A stretch of DNA of 64,000 nucleotides, taken from Chiridota heheva (taxonomy: Eukaryota; Echinodermata; Holothuroidea; Apodida; Chiridotidae). Positions 46,743 to 57,991 of the stretch are shown here, one piece after another (the first letter of the stretch is position 1; each line of letters starts with the position of its first letter). Made by a program: the position numbers and the translations under genes. A model generated the notes under the pieces. It did no database searches. It worked only from the letters and a program-made list of their open reading frames with translations, and had not been told where the DNA came from. The stretch covers positions 631,001-695,000 of the forward strand of contig JAIGNY010002845.1 in the NCBI GenBank assembly GCA_020152595.1. The letters run 5' to 3'.

Positions 46743-46847
46743 GAAGAAGAAGCAAGCAAAAGCCAATGGAAACTCACTACTTGGTACAAAGGGAAAGATG
46801 TACTTATGTACAAAAAATATTCTTGGGAGAGCAGTGGAAGTGTATAA
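46743..46847 (+). CDS. DUF7869-like gene, candidate last exon
   Basis: A phase-0 acceptor (GGAACCCTCAG) opens a frame reading EEEASKSQWKLTTWYKGKDV and LMYKKYSWESSGSV, ending in TAA. Phase and spacing fit exon 44257-44665. The overlapping frame 46798-47022 lies in the 208-bp inverted repeat and is an alternative reading. Confidence 0.55.
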   Translation, partial: EEEASKSQWKLTTWYKGKDVLMYKKYSWESSGSV

Positions 46848-47022
46848 TGCCTCTAGCGCTAAAATTGAACTTTATGTTGTGGAAAATGGCAGAGTGGCCC
46901 CTTTCCTAAATGGTAAGGGTGAGAAACTGACTCAAGTACTAAACAAAGAAGGGGTGAAGGTCATATTTGCACAGGAAAAGAATTCAAAACTTCCGAGTTC
47001 AATAATGAAGAACTTAGAATGA
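46815..47022 (+). repeat. 208-bp inverted repeat, right arm
   Basis: Partner of 46028-46235. It begins AAATATTCTTGGGAGAGCAG and ends at the TGA of an open frame. Its start overlaps the candidate last exon of the DUF7869-like gene (46743-46847), so the left arm looks like an inverted copy of this gene end. Confidence 0.93.
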
Positions 47023-47394
47023 TAGTAGAACCTTAGTTTTAGTGGTGGACATGTGATAGAGGGAAAAGACAAGCATAACTGAAAAAATGTGTTGATATTT
47101 TGTTCAAATATGGAGATTCTTTTAAATGATTACGGTAAAAGCCTGAAAAGAGTGACAAAACAGCTAAATGTTTTTTAGTTAAAACTCATATTTCAAGAGT
47201 TAGACTATATGATTAATTATTACAAGATTTCTTCAATCTCAAAATCTCATTTTATAAACTGCTTGGAACTTTCTAAATATCCAATGGTTATCTTTCTAAA
47301 GATAAAATTGAATACCCTTTTTCAGAGTCTCACATTTAAAGATAAATAGGTTTTATTTGGGATCTTCTGTGAAGGATTGAATCTTGGTAGAGTT

Positions 47395-50265
47395 TTTTCC
47401 ACGGCGCAAATTGACGCCTTCCAGAGTTCAAAACTTGCGTAGCGCAATTTACGCTCTTTCAGAGTGTAACATTTTATAGTACATAATAGAGGAAGATAGA
47501 TTAACTTCTGTTTGGAAACTTTTGTGAAGGATTTAATCTTGATGCTTTCTGGGGGTGCAAATTTATACTCTTTCAGAGTTTAACATTTACATGGCGTAAA
47601 TTTACGTTGTTTCCAGCTTTTAAAATCTTAATATTTGTATTTTATCATATGATTTATTATTTTACTTATAGTTTTATTTGGAAACTTATGAAAGATTGAA
47701 TCCTGGTACTATTTATAGCTTAGATTTTTGCTCTTTTAGAGTAATATTTACATGGCGCAAATTTACATTTTTTTAGTCTAACATCTACATGTATATAAAG
47801 ATAGAATAAGTTTTATTTGGGATCTTCTGTGAAGGATTGAATCTTGGTACTTGAAATGGCGTAAATTTGCGCTCTTTTAAGGTAATATGTACATGGTACG
47901 CTTTTCATAGAGCAAGATAGATTAGGCTCTATTTGGAAACTTTTGTGAAGGATTGAATCTCGGTTCTTTGAATGGCGTAAATTTACGCTCTTTTACAATA
48001 ATGGGTACATGGCGAAAATGTACGCTCTTTCAGATTAATATGTACATGGCGCAAATTTACGCTCTTTCAGTCTTACATTTACATGTATGTATACAGATAG
48101 AATCAGTTTTATGTTAAATCTTCTGGATTTGGAACATTCTGAGAAGGATTGAATCTTAATGCTTTCTAGGGGCGCAAATTTATAATTTTTCACAGTTTAA
48201 TATTTACATAGCGTAAATTTACGCTCTTTCCTGCTTTCAAAATCTTAATATTTTTTTTTTACATAGAGCAAGAAAGATAAAGTTCTATTTGGAAACTTGT
48301 GAAATATCGAATCCTGCTACTTTCTATGGCGTAAAATTAGGCTCTTTCAGAGTAATATTTACATGGCGCAAATTTACGCTTTTTCAGAGTCTAACATTTA
48401 CATGTATATAAAGATAAAATGAGTTTTACTTGGAATCTTCTGTGAAGGATTGAATCTTGGTACAGTTTTTTCCAGGGCGCAAATTTACGCCGTCCAGAGT
48501 TCAAAACTTACATGGTGCAAATTTACGCTTTTTCAGAGTGTAACATTTATAGTACATAGTAGAGAAAGATAGATTAAGCTCTGTTTGGAAACGTTTGTGA
48601 AGGATTGAATCTTGGTACTTGGAATGGCGTAAATTTGCGCTCTTTTAGGGTAATATGTACATGGCGCAAATTTACGCTTTTTCAGAGTGTATCATTTATA
48701 GTACATAGTAGAGAAAGATAGATTAAGCTCTGTTTGGAAACGTTTGTGAAGGATTGAATCTTGGTACTTGGAATGGCGTAAATTTGCGCTCTTTTAGGGT
48801 AATATGCACATGGTACGCTTTTTATAGAGCAAAATAGATTAGGCTCTATTGAAAACTTTTGTAAAGGATTGAATCTCAGTTCTTTGTATGGCGTAAATTT
48901 ACGCTCTTTTACAATAATAGGTACATGGCGAAAATTTACGCTCTTTCAGATTAATATGTACATGGCGCAAATTTACGCTCTTTCAGTCTTACATTTACAT
49001 GTATGTATACAGATAGAATCAGTTTTATGTGAAATCTTCTGGATTTGAAACATTCTGAGAAGGACTGAATTTCAATGCTTTTTAGGGGCGCAAATTTATG
49101 CTTTTTTACACTTTAATATTTACATGGCGTAAATTTACGCTCTTTCCTGCTTTTAGAATCTTAATATTTTTTTATCATAGAGCAAGAAAGATGAAGTTCT
49201 ATTTGGAAATTTGTGAAATATCGAATCCTGCTACTTTCTATGGCGTAAATTTAGGCTCTTTCAGAGTAATATTTACATGGCGCAAATTTACGCTTTTTCA
49301 GAGTCTAACATTTACATGTATATAAAGGTAGAATAAGTTTTATTTGGAATCTTCTGTGAAGGATTGAATCTTGGTACAGTTTTTTCCAGGGCGCAAATTT
49401 ACGCCGTCCAGAGTTCAAAACTTACATGGCGCAAATGTACGCTTTTTCAGAGTGTAACATTTATAGTACATAGTAGAGAAAGATAGATTAAGCTCTGTTT
49501 GGAAACTTTTGTGAAGGATTGAATGTTGGTACTTGGAATGGCGTAAATTTGCGCTCTTTTAGGGTATATGTAAATGGCGCAAATTTACGCTTTTTCAGAG
49601 TCTAACATTTAAAGATAGAATAGGTTTTATTTGGGATTGAATCTTGGTACAGGTCATTCCAGGGCGCAAATTTACGCTCTTCCAGAGTTAAATACTTGCG
49701 CAAATTTACGCTTTTTCGCAGTGCAATATTAATGGTTAATATGTCATAAAAGAAGATAGATTAAGCTCTATTTGGAAACTTGTGAATGATTGAATCTTGG
49801 TACTTTCTATGGCGTAAATTTACGCTTTTTTAGAGTGCAACATTTATAGTACAATATATCATAGAACAAGATAGAATAAGTTCGATTCTATTGCATTGCC
49901 CTGGTTCGATTAGAAACTTATGTGAAAGATTGAATCTTGGTAAGTCCTACAGCTGAATTTAAAGCTCTTTCAGAGTTTAATATTTATAAGGCGTAAATTT
50001 ACGCTGTTTCCAATTTTCAGATTCTTCATATTTTTATCATAGAGGAAGATATATCAAGTTTTATTGAAGCTTTTGTGAAGGCTTAAATCTTGGTACTTTC
50101 TATGGCGTTAATTTACGCTCTTTTCAGAGTAATATTTACATGGCGCAAATTTACGCTTTTTCAGTCTAAAATTTACATGTGTTTAAAGATAGAATAATTT
50201 TTATTTGGGCCGTCTGTGAAGGATTGAATCTTGTTGTTTTTTCCGTAAATTTATGCTTTTGTAAA
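47395..50265. repeat. Array of ~35 palindromic GCGYAAATTTACGC motifs, higher-order repeat
   Basis: About 35 copies of a 14-mer related to GCGTAAATTTACGC, a perfect palindrome, or to GCGCAAATTTACGC. They are spaced roughly 35-120 bases apart over 2.9 kb. Most are preceded by ATG and followed by TCTTTCAGAGT or TTTTTCAGAGT. Between them recur TGTGAAGGATTGAATCTTGG, ACATTTACATGTATATAAAG and GATAGATTAAGCTCTGTTTG. A block of about 916 bp is repeated (48071 matches 48987; 47956 matches about 48871), and a 146-bp block near 48541 is duplicated again. No open frame of note exists. It ends about 0.9 kb from the Polinton remnant. Confidence 0.93.
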
Positions 50266-50399
50266 TAATTTTATTCAAGGTGTCTTATTCATTTAACATG
50301 AAATGCTGTATTCAGAAGGAGTGAATAATAAGTTGAAAGAAAGTAAAGCAGTTGCGCTTATTCTGTCTTTATCATTGTCATGTGTAATGAAAAAATCCT

Positions 50400-50645
50400 T
50401 TGTTTTAAATCCACAAGAAAAATGATAGTGTCATTTTGAAAGGAACTGTCCATTTACCTTTCAAAACTGATAAGAAGCAATTCATTGAATAATGAGCATA
50501 CCCCAGGATGCAGCGGATAATATGTAAACTTTTCAAATTCACAAAAAAGATGATGTCATTTTTAAAGAACCAGTCCCTTTACCTTTCAAAGAAAATCTTG
50601 GAATAATGAGAAGCATTCCCCAAGATACAGTAGATCGTATGCAAA
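50400..50645 (+). repeat. ~130-bp tandem duplication with coding-like conservation
   Basis: Bases ~50400-50526 and ~50534-50643 are diverged direct copies. In one frame the first reads DSVILKGTVHLPFK and the second DDVIFKEPVPLPFKENLGIM followed by RSIPQDTVDRMQKV. The first copy then runs into stops. The similarity at protein level hints at an exon duplicated in tandem, but no family is recognised. Confidence 0.5.
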
Positions 50646-51166
50646 AAGTAGGACTTTTTTTTTCATTTTTGTGGAATTTTGACACTCGGAGAAAGGGCCA
50701 AGTTCTAAGCCACCCCGTTACCTATTTTTTGTGCTGCAGGTATCACATCACTTATTTTCATACTGCAGGTATTAAAATCATAAACTGTCATACTGCAGTT
50801 ACCAAAAAAATATCTCATACTGTAGACCAAATTTGGGCGGCACATACCTACCACTTTAGTATTGAAGTTCCCTCCTCCCACCTCCCCTCCACACCCCGGG
50901 CTGTTTACCAAGAACAAAAGCGGTGCATATGTATTTTAACCTTTTCGTTATTACTCTTAGACATTTAGAGAAAGTGCGGGGAGAAAATGCCATTTCATTC
51001 AAAGCCCGTTTAACTTCCTTTGTAGTGTGATTCCCAGTTCATCGATATATAAAATCTACACTACAACTGGCTATCAGTTTACGACTTGAAAGAATGACAT
51101 GGTTCGGGTAAAATGAAAAAAAAAAAGGCTTACGCAAACGTGATATTTTACAATTACTTTACATAA
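50646..51166. other. Left flank of the Polinton, no feature recognised
   Basis: Between the tandem duplication and the end of the polymerase gene. I found no inverted copy of the repeats at 63.3-63.95 kb, so the left terminal inverted repeat of the Polinton seems to be missing. Confidence 0.5.
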
Positions 51167-54100
51167 TTATAAATACGGAAGGTAATAATAATTATTAGCT
51201 CTTAGCGCATCGACCTTAAATAAACAAACTGTTTTCGCGTTCGTTATATAAAAATTCTTGACTTTTAAAGAGGGAAACATTTTGTAGGCGTAGTTCTTTG
51301 GACCTCCCGATACGAATTCGGTGATGTAACTCCCGACACCGTAAGCTTTCTCGAGCTCATCAGTCATGTTGCCCAGAAAGTTTCCGACGGGTGGTTGCCA
51401 ATCTCCGGGTCGATGGACGTGGACGATGGAATCGGTGTCAAAGTAAACCACGCGTTCCCCTAGTTTTTCCAGATAGCTGTAAAGTTTGAGGCGGGCGTGG
51501 GCCGTGGTATAAGCTGCATTGAATATGTTGGTGTTAGGTGACACTTCAATATACTCATCGGTGTCGACCCACTGGATTCTGGCGGTAAAGTTATCGTTAA
51601 ACTGCACATATTTCACTTCTTTGGATTTGTTCATCAGCAATTTGTTAAACTTTTCCAGGGTGTTGACAAACTCTGTCTTGGTGAGTGTGTTGCGTTGACC
51701 AAACTTTCACCAGAAGGACTTCAACATCAGTTTAGCCAAGGCACGCTATCCCTTGTTTTTTTCGATGTTTTGTGGGTCGAGATGGATACTTTCGCGAGAT
51801 TCGAAATCGTTGATGTACTGGCGACGTTGCTCTTCGGTGTCGCATCCTGGAGGCCATCCACTCGCTTCTTGTTTTAGTTTCAGGAACGTATTGATATAAG
51901 CCGTGAAGAAACCTGCTGCTCCGGTTGAGGGATCGTAACGTACCGTTTGGTTAAAATACCACACTTCTTCAAAATGTATAACGCGATACTCCATCTCTAC
52001 AGCTTTCTGCAACTCACAGCTCACCCAAGTTCCACGGAGAGCGCGTTGATCTTCGTGGTGTTTGCATGGCCCTTTGGCTAGTGTTTCTGCGCAGGTGGCT
52101 CATAGTGGGAACAAGAGTTTTCCTTGACATCGGTACGGGAGCACGGGGTGGTACAGACCACGAGGAGGTAGGACGGTGCATTTGATCAGTCCTCCATAGT
52201 CACTCACATTGGTCGTGTTTGGGGTCTTGATTATATTGGGATGGCAAATAGGATACTTGCAGTATTTTTTGACCCACGGGTAGAGTGAGCAGACATCGAT
52301 GTATTTGATTTTATTATCGTCTGCAGCCACATGGTGCAGTTTAATGGCATTGGTGCGTCCTCTGAAGAAAGCGTCCTTTGGTTGCAGAGGTGATGTTAGT
52401 TTCAGGTTATCGATGAAGTTTTTCATCAACGGATTCCTCGCCAGTTTATCTCGGAACTGGCATTCCCAAATCTCCACTAATTGCCAGCCCTGACGACGAC
52501 CTTCATTAATCGACCACTCTCGTCGTCGGTTGAGCCTAATGAGAGCATCCTCGACGATTGTTTCGATACTTGGCAGTTTCTGATCTTTTCTTGGGTAGCA
52601 GGTTTGACAACCATGCCACAAACAACCGTAGAACTCGAAGGCGGTCTTTGACGCTTCATCCGAGCCGTCAACTTTGTAAGACCCTATGTGTTTTTCTCCT
52701 CCTCCTCCACGAGACCGAGCATGCTGGATGCGTCGACCGTCTCCGTGCTCCAACCATTTCAACCATTAGGAGCTTTGACGGACTGGGTGTCATTATTGTA
52801 ACCACGATGAGGAACCAGAGCGATCGTATTAGGACGTAGGAATTTTCGTCGAAACATCCGCATACAGGCCATAGAGATAATGATGCATTTTTCGAAAAAT
52901 TCTCTCCTGTGGTCTCCAAAAACTCTGTTTTGAATCGCAAACATCCTCGACAAAGCAGTTCTACGTCGCTGCAGCAGTACTCGTACATTTCTCGAGCCAT
53001 GTCAAAAATCTTGGCCTTCTGTTTTTCATATTAGACGAGAAAATCTTTGCATTGAGCAGGTTTCATGTGATCGGGATTAAAGGTATCAACTGCAGGCCAT
53101 GGACCGACGTAATTTTTCATTAGCTCTGGTGTTAAAAAAGGACGGAAAATATCCCTTTTTAATCTCTGTCAATCCGAAGGTCTTGGGAAAGGATGAGAGC
53201 GGAGCCGGAATGAAGTTGCACGAGTCAACGATCCTCAAGGTTCATCACGACATTGGGACACATTCCGATGTTGTTTATGTGGGCGAAAATGAAATGGCCA
53301 TCGTATCCTTTCATGTTAGGTGCAATAGCCGTGGCTCCTTTGTTCTCTGGAGAAAGTAACCAAGGACAATAGTCTTTTTCAGTATTTCTTCCTGAAAAGA
53401 GGTGTTCTCGCGCCATGCATGTAACTACCGTCGTTGAGGTTATCTTCTTAAATGCATTCGAAATCGAAGAAAATGTATTTCATCGGAAGGGTCTCTTCTT
53501 CCCACTGTACCTCGTTTTCCAGACCGAGAATAAGTAAAGCCTCTTCGTCATCAATTTCAACGTATCCTCCTGCTTCTTCTCTATTCTCAATCACTTGCAT
53601 ATAGCAAAGATGGTCGTTTGGTTGGTAACTTTGGCAGTTTCGACAGTAACGGTGACCACGTTTGTGTTGATCCGTAACAGTGGTACCACAAGTAGGGCAA
53701 CGACGGATGCGTTGACAGATCGTACGTGGTGTTGTTTTGGTTTTAGGTTTGATGGTGACATTGCTCTTTTTCGGGATCTTCTTGTGATTAGCAAAACATG
53801 TCGGACAGTTGAACGATTGGTCGCAATCTTTACAATGTATCCATTCAATCAATTGGCATTCTTCCTTCCCTGCATTGAAACAGCACTAGCAGATGTTACG
53901 GCAACGGTGGTGGTCGAAATCTTTGTATCCTTTGAGGTAGCGATCGCAAAAGTTGGCCACATCGAATTAACCCGGTATTAAAGTAAGAATGTCAAAATGA
54001 GCATCGTGGTAGAGTAGATAAACTTGTTTCTCACGAGGTGGCCCTCGGAACACAAACAAGTCGTGGGGATTCGTCGTAAGGACGTTCACTTGGTAGTCAG

Positions 54101-55231
54101 GCAACACGGCTTGGAATTGGTTGACTTCGTCTAACCCACAAGGTCCAAGCGCCACGCCAGTTTGTGCGTGTAACTCTCTGGCGAGTCTCGTTTGCTTACA
54201 TTTACCATAACGAGTGTTCTCCCAGTTAACAGTACAATCTGTCTCTTTATTGATGCCAACTTTGGCGGTCACGAGGGCTCGGGCTAAACAGAGGTGGTCG
54301 TTTTTCGTAATGCGGATGATGGATCGTTTTCTTTGAGTCCATTCTTTTATGTTACTGCGTCCACTTCTCCGAGGCATTTTGATGTGGAGGACTCGGATTT
54401 CAACATTGCCGTCGAGTACGAAAGCGGTCTTGGATTGTAGTACTTGGGCGATCGCAGATAGGATACGTTGAACACTTACTTGATCTCTCCGCATGAGTTG
54501 AATCCATATCGGGTTGTCTAACGCCGGTGCGGGAATTTCAAACCCACACGATCGTGTGCTGCAAAGCCTTGGACCAGTCGTTCGATAAAACTTTCGAAAA
54601 TGGCGTGTAAGGCAATGACGACGTCTCCCTCTCTATTGACTAGTTGGGCAATTCTCTCCCAGTCAAAACGAATCACATGTTCGTTGGCTTCAGAATGGTA
54701 CCTTTAAATCTGACGTCTTCGAGCTTCGGCAATGTGATAGCAGCTCTCAGCAGTGACTTCCTTGTCCCCCACTTCGTTACCTTCTACGTCCATACTCTGC
54801 AACTTGTCCTGTCCTTCTCGGACCCCCTCACGATCTTCAACGTTGCCACCCATTCCTGCTTGCTCTCCGACATTGTACTGTTGTACCAAGTGGTCGACGA
54901 ATTGGTCGGGTTCCTGAGGCAATTGAACCCCACTTCGAGCCACCATGTCGCTCAGTCCGTCGGTGTTTGGTTGATATTCTTGCGAATCGACGTCCCATTC
55001 TTCCATGTCCATTTGCTCTTCGTAGTTTGGTTCATCGATATTCCACCTCTTTGTATCCATTTGCACCTCATAATTGGGCGACGCCAAAAACAAATCATTG
55101 TCCTCAGGATCAGGCTCATAGTCCACCACCCCTGCTGTTCTCCTAAACGACGATTGGTCTCTGTCCTTATAGTGAGTCATGGTAATCAAAACACGCAGTA
55201 TGCACACAATACACCACAGTAAGTATAACAC
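51167..55231 (-). pseudogene. Protein-primed DNA polymerase B of the Polinton, disrupted
   Basis: Replicates the element from a protein primer in intact copies. On the minus strand: an acidic N-terminal region (55231-54704); a conserved N-terminal domain (54494-53967); cysteine-rich zinc ribbons and the exonuclease motif with FFDFEC (53852-53448); a second exonuclease motif with MKGYDGHF (about 53,300); a third with YCCSDVELL (about 52,970); EFYGCLWHGC; polymerase motif A with DVCSLYPW (about 52,295); motif B region; and motif C with YFDTDSI (about 51,480). From 52762 to 51167 the frame is constant but holds stops at 52100-52102, 51746-51748 and 51707-51709, the last inside motif B. Further frameshifts lie near 54,680, 54,530, 53,430, 52,900 and 52,755, with other in-frame stops at 53967 and about 53,880. 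The extreme C-terminus appears to be lost. Confidence 0.92.
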
Positions 55232-57523
55232 GAAATGTCAACACATTATATTTCAATAATACGTCGTAGTTGTTAGCGTAGCTGACGAACGCTATGAATG
55301 ATAAAACAAAATCTTCACCCCGCTTTTAAATGTTCAGTCTTGAATGACATTCAATACTATTGCCATATATGGTCATCACACCACTATTAAGTGACCAATC
55401 AGATGGATTGAAAATGATGTTACGTATGTTCTGGACCAATACCATTATTTAATATTCGTCTTTCATGTCTGATCCCATGGTAACAGACATCAAGGACATT
55501 TAAACAAAGGATCTATATTGATCCAATGAATACACATGAATTATGAATCATTTTTTTTTCTCATACTATTGATATCGATTTGCCATGCAAACATCTTCAC
55601 TGATACCCCATTGTTATATCATCACATTTTGACCATCCTATCATTAAACACGCATTGTGTACAGAAATGATGTATCGATCGGTTCTCTTTGTCAAACACA
55701 AGGACATTTAAACAAAGGATCTATAGTAAATCCAATAAACACACATGGATTATGAATTTTTTTCTTCTTATACTGTTAATATCGATTTGCCACGCAAACA
55801 CATCTTCACAGATAAACAAAGGATCTATATTGATCCAATAAACACACATGGATTATGTATGTTTTTTTTCTCATACTATTAATATCGATTTGCCACGCAA
55901 ATATCTTCACAGATAATTTTTCTCCATTATTATCTTTGACCACTCTTATTAAACACGCATTATGTACAGAAATGATGTATCGATTGGCTCTACTAACCCC
56001 CACTATTAAACATCATATAATCAAGGCTATAACACAAACAATACGTATGATGTGCATTACATGGATCGACTGTATATTCTACATTGAACAAGGCCCGTGA
56101 CGATAACTCAGTCAAATTGCGCTCGGTTTCTTCGAAAGTTAGTTCATGTCCTCAAATGACCCCAGAAGCAGCACCGATTAACGGCAGTTGGAACATTCTA
56201 AGCATTTAAATAAACTCGTGCGGAAACTCGATAGGTGGACCTATTGATTTACCCGGAAGACTGTTATGTATTCTCGACACTTGTCATGTTTGAGACCAAC
56301 GTTTTGAAAATAGGTAAGATTTAAGCGGGGATATTTTTTTAAACGGTGTAATATGAGCAGACATTTTATTAAACGTGAACGATTTAAGAACGAAATTTTA
56401 TTTTCAATTCCCATTGACTTTGCACAGGGAGCAAAATTTAAACGACAATATTTTTTAAACGGTGTAATGTAAACAGATATTTTTTTCTGACGCTCCTCAT
56501 TTGAGAAACAATTTTTTTTTATGAAACTCATCATTTGAGAAACAATTTTTATGAAACACTGTCATTTAAGGCTGTTTTCTATTTTAGCGGGACAAAGTGA
56601 GTTTTACTGGGGAATAACGTAAAATATGATAGCTATCTAACTTCAAATTGTTTGAGCGCTATGATTACACCATACGTAAGTACTCAATGTATGTAAACAA
56701 CCAATACTCCAGTCAGCTCTATCGATCGACATTCAGATAACAAAGGGCGTAGTACTTTTGCCCACTGGAAAGATACCATGCGTAGATCTCACTTTTGAAA
56801 TGTAATTTTAAAGGGAAAAGAGCAGGGAGAGGATGTATCTATTTCTAAATAAGAAAAGGGGTGGGGTGTGATTTTATTTCTTAGGGGAAAATGGCAGGGA
56901 GGATGCATGTATTTCTAAACGAGAAAAGAGGTGGGGTATGAATTCATTTCTAAGGAGAAAAGGGCACGGAGGATGCATGTTTTTCTAAACGAGAAAGAGT
57001 GTGGGGAGGGGGTTGGGGGTTGGAGGGTAAAGGGTATCGTTTAAAAATGGAATAAGCGGGGAAATACTTTAAAAAAAAGGAGGTAAACAAGATACAAGAC
57101 ACACGTTGACACATCAAACCTGCCTTTTTTCCAATTTATTGATATAGCATTTTCGTCAGAAAATAAGTTGCAGGGAAAGGACGTCCGCATAATAGCACTG
57201 TACAGGACATAATACGCCAGAAAATAACACGCAAGTTATATGGCGCTAAAAAACATCACTAATCAAACAATGAATATTCAAAATGAAATTTTAAAAGTAA
57301 CAAATGTGCAAACAAAATTAACATCAGCAGTTTGCGGGATCCGGTTTACCCTTATTTAACACTTATAAGTTTGCGATACAGCGCCCTCTTTTTTCGACGA
57401 TTCACTACTTTAGTTGGAGTTTGTCGTTACGACGAGGAGACGGGGTTACCCGTTCCGACTCCAGTCACTTCGGATGCTTATCGTCTTTAAAAAGTAATCT
57501 GTAGTAGTTTATTGGCGTTTAAT
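55232..57523. other. Non-coding spacer of the Polinton with tandem repeats
   Basis: No gene is recognised between polymerase and protease. A repeat of AAACAAAGGATCTATATTGA with an ATATCGATTTGCCACGCAAA segment occurs at about 55499, 55707 and 55806; two copies continue into a matching AACACGCATT(A/G)TGTACAGAA block, giving a ~208-bp unit. Bases 56330-56480 hold two copies of a TTTTTTAAACGGTGTAAT word. Bases 56810-57000 hold three ~68-bp copies of a GAGGATGCATGTATTTCTAA unit. Confidence 0.75.
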
Positions 57524-57991
57524 TTATAGTCTTTTGTAATGACGTCGTATTAATGTACGCACGTCCTCGTCGTTACGTTCCACATCCTCTCCAAACCGTG
57601 CCGTGATGATATCCATGGGTTGTCTTTGCGCTCGGTGTATCAAATAGTAAATGCAGCAGTGGCCACACACGTCTAATCCCGGGCTCTGAAGCGGCTTGCG
57701 ATTCTAAATTACCGGTTTCCTCTTTAGATAATTTCGTATAGCAGGAACATTAGGCAATTCACCATAAGGATCGAAAAACTCCCAGGGTCCTCGTTCGGGA
57801 ATGTAAGTGGCAATCCAATGCCGGCCCGGTTTCCAGCTCGGATCCGTGTTGATTACCAATGCGGTCGGGCGATGAAAAAGCTCGTGTAATTGATCGGCCG
57901 CGTGAACGCCACTGTACACGTCGCACGTTAACCAGCGTGTGAATGCATCGGAATTCAAGAGATGTATAAGGTCAGACGTTTTCATGACCAA
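57524..57991 (-). pseudogene. Adenain-like cysteine protease of the Polinton, with a premature stop
   Basis: Ulp1/adenovirus-type protease that matures capsid proteins in related viruses. The minus-strand frame from 57991 contains PGRHWIATYI with the catalytic His and WEFFDPYG with the acidic residue of the triad. A TAG at 57704-57706 interrupts. The same frame then continues for 59 codons with a Gln in a PLQSPG context and CGHCC, where the oxyanion Gln and nucleophilic Cys are expected, to a TAA at 57524. So one in-frame stop separates the two halves of the active site. The start overlaps the capsid gene end by about ten bases. Confidence 0.9.

Larger units (their letters stand above)
40285..46847 (+). 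pseudogene. VGHTHEDID-type (DUF7869-like) gene, four exons, with in-frame stops
   Basis: Plus-strand exons 40285-40544, 42102-~42320, 44257-44665 and 46743-46847 read as one protein of a family common in cnidarian, mollusc and echinoderm genomes, often in many dispersed copies and with transposase-like acidic residues. Its function is not established, and the DUF name is from memory. The clearest segments are RTYLTGLLFHGGKF, LLLQMDNCWKESKNQYVFAF and FPMVGHTHEDIDHRFSKFSQ. Splice sites are good at 40544/40545 (GAG|GTAAGC), 42101/42102, 44256/44257, 44665/44666 and 46742/46743. In-frame stops at 42231-42233 and 44546-44548 break the frame, though similarity continues beyond both. N-terminal exons are missing. 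A LINE fragment and repeat R2 occupy its introns. Confidence 0.75.

Noticed and set aside
47395..50265. CRISPR-like array
   Set aside because: The repeats are palindromic and regular, but the spacers are themselves repeated, the genome is eukaryotic and no cas genes are present.
54644..55222. 192-codon plus-strand frame
   Set aside because: Antisense shadow of the polymerase N-terminal region.
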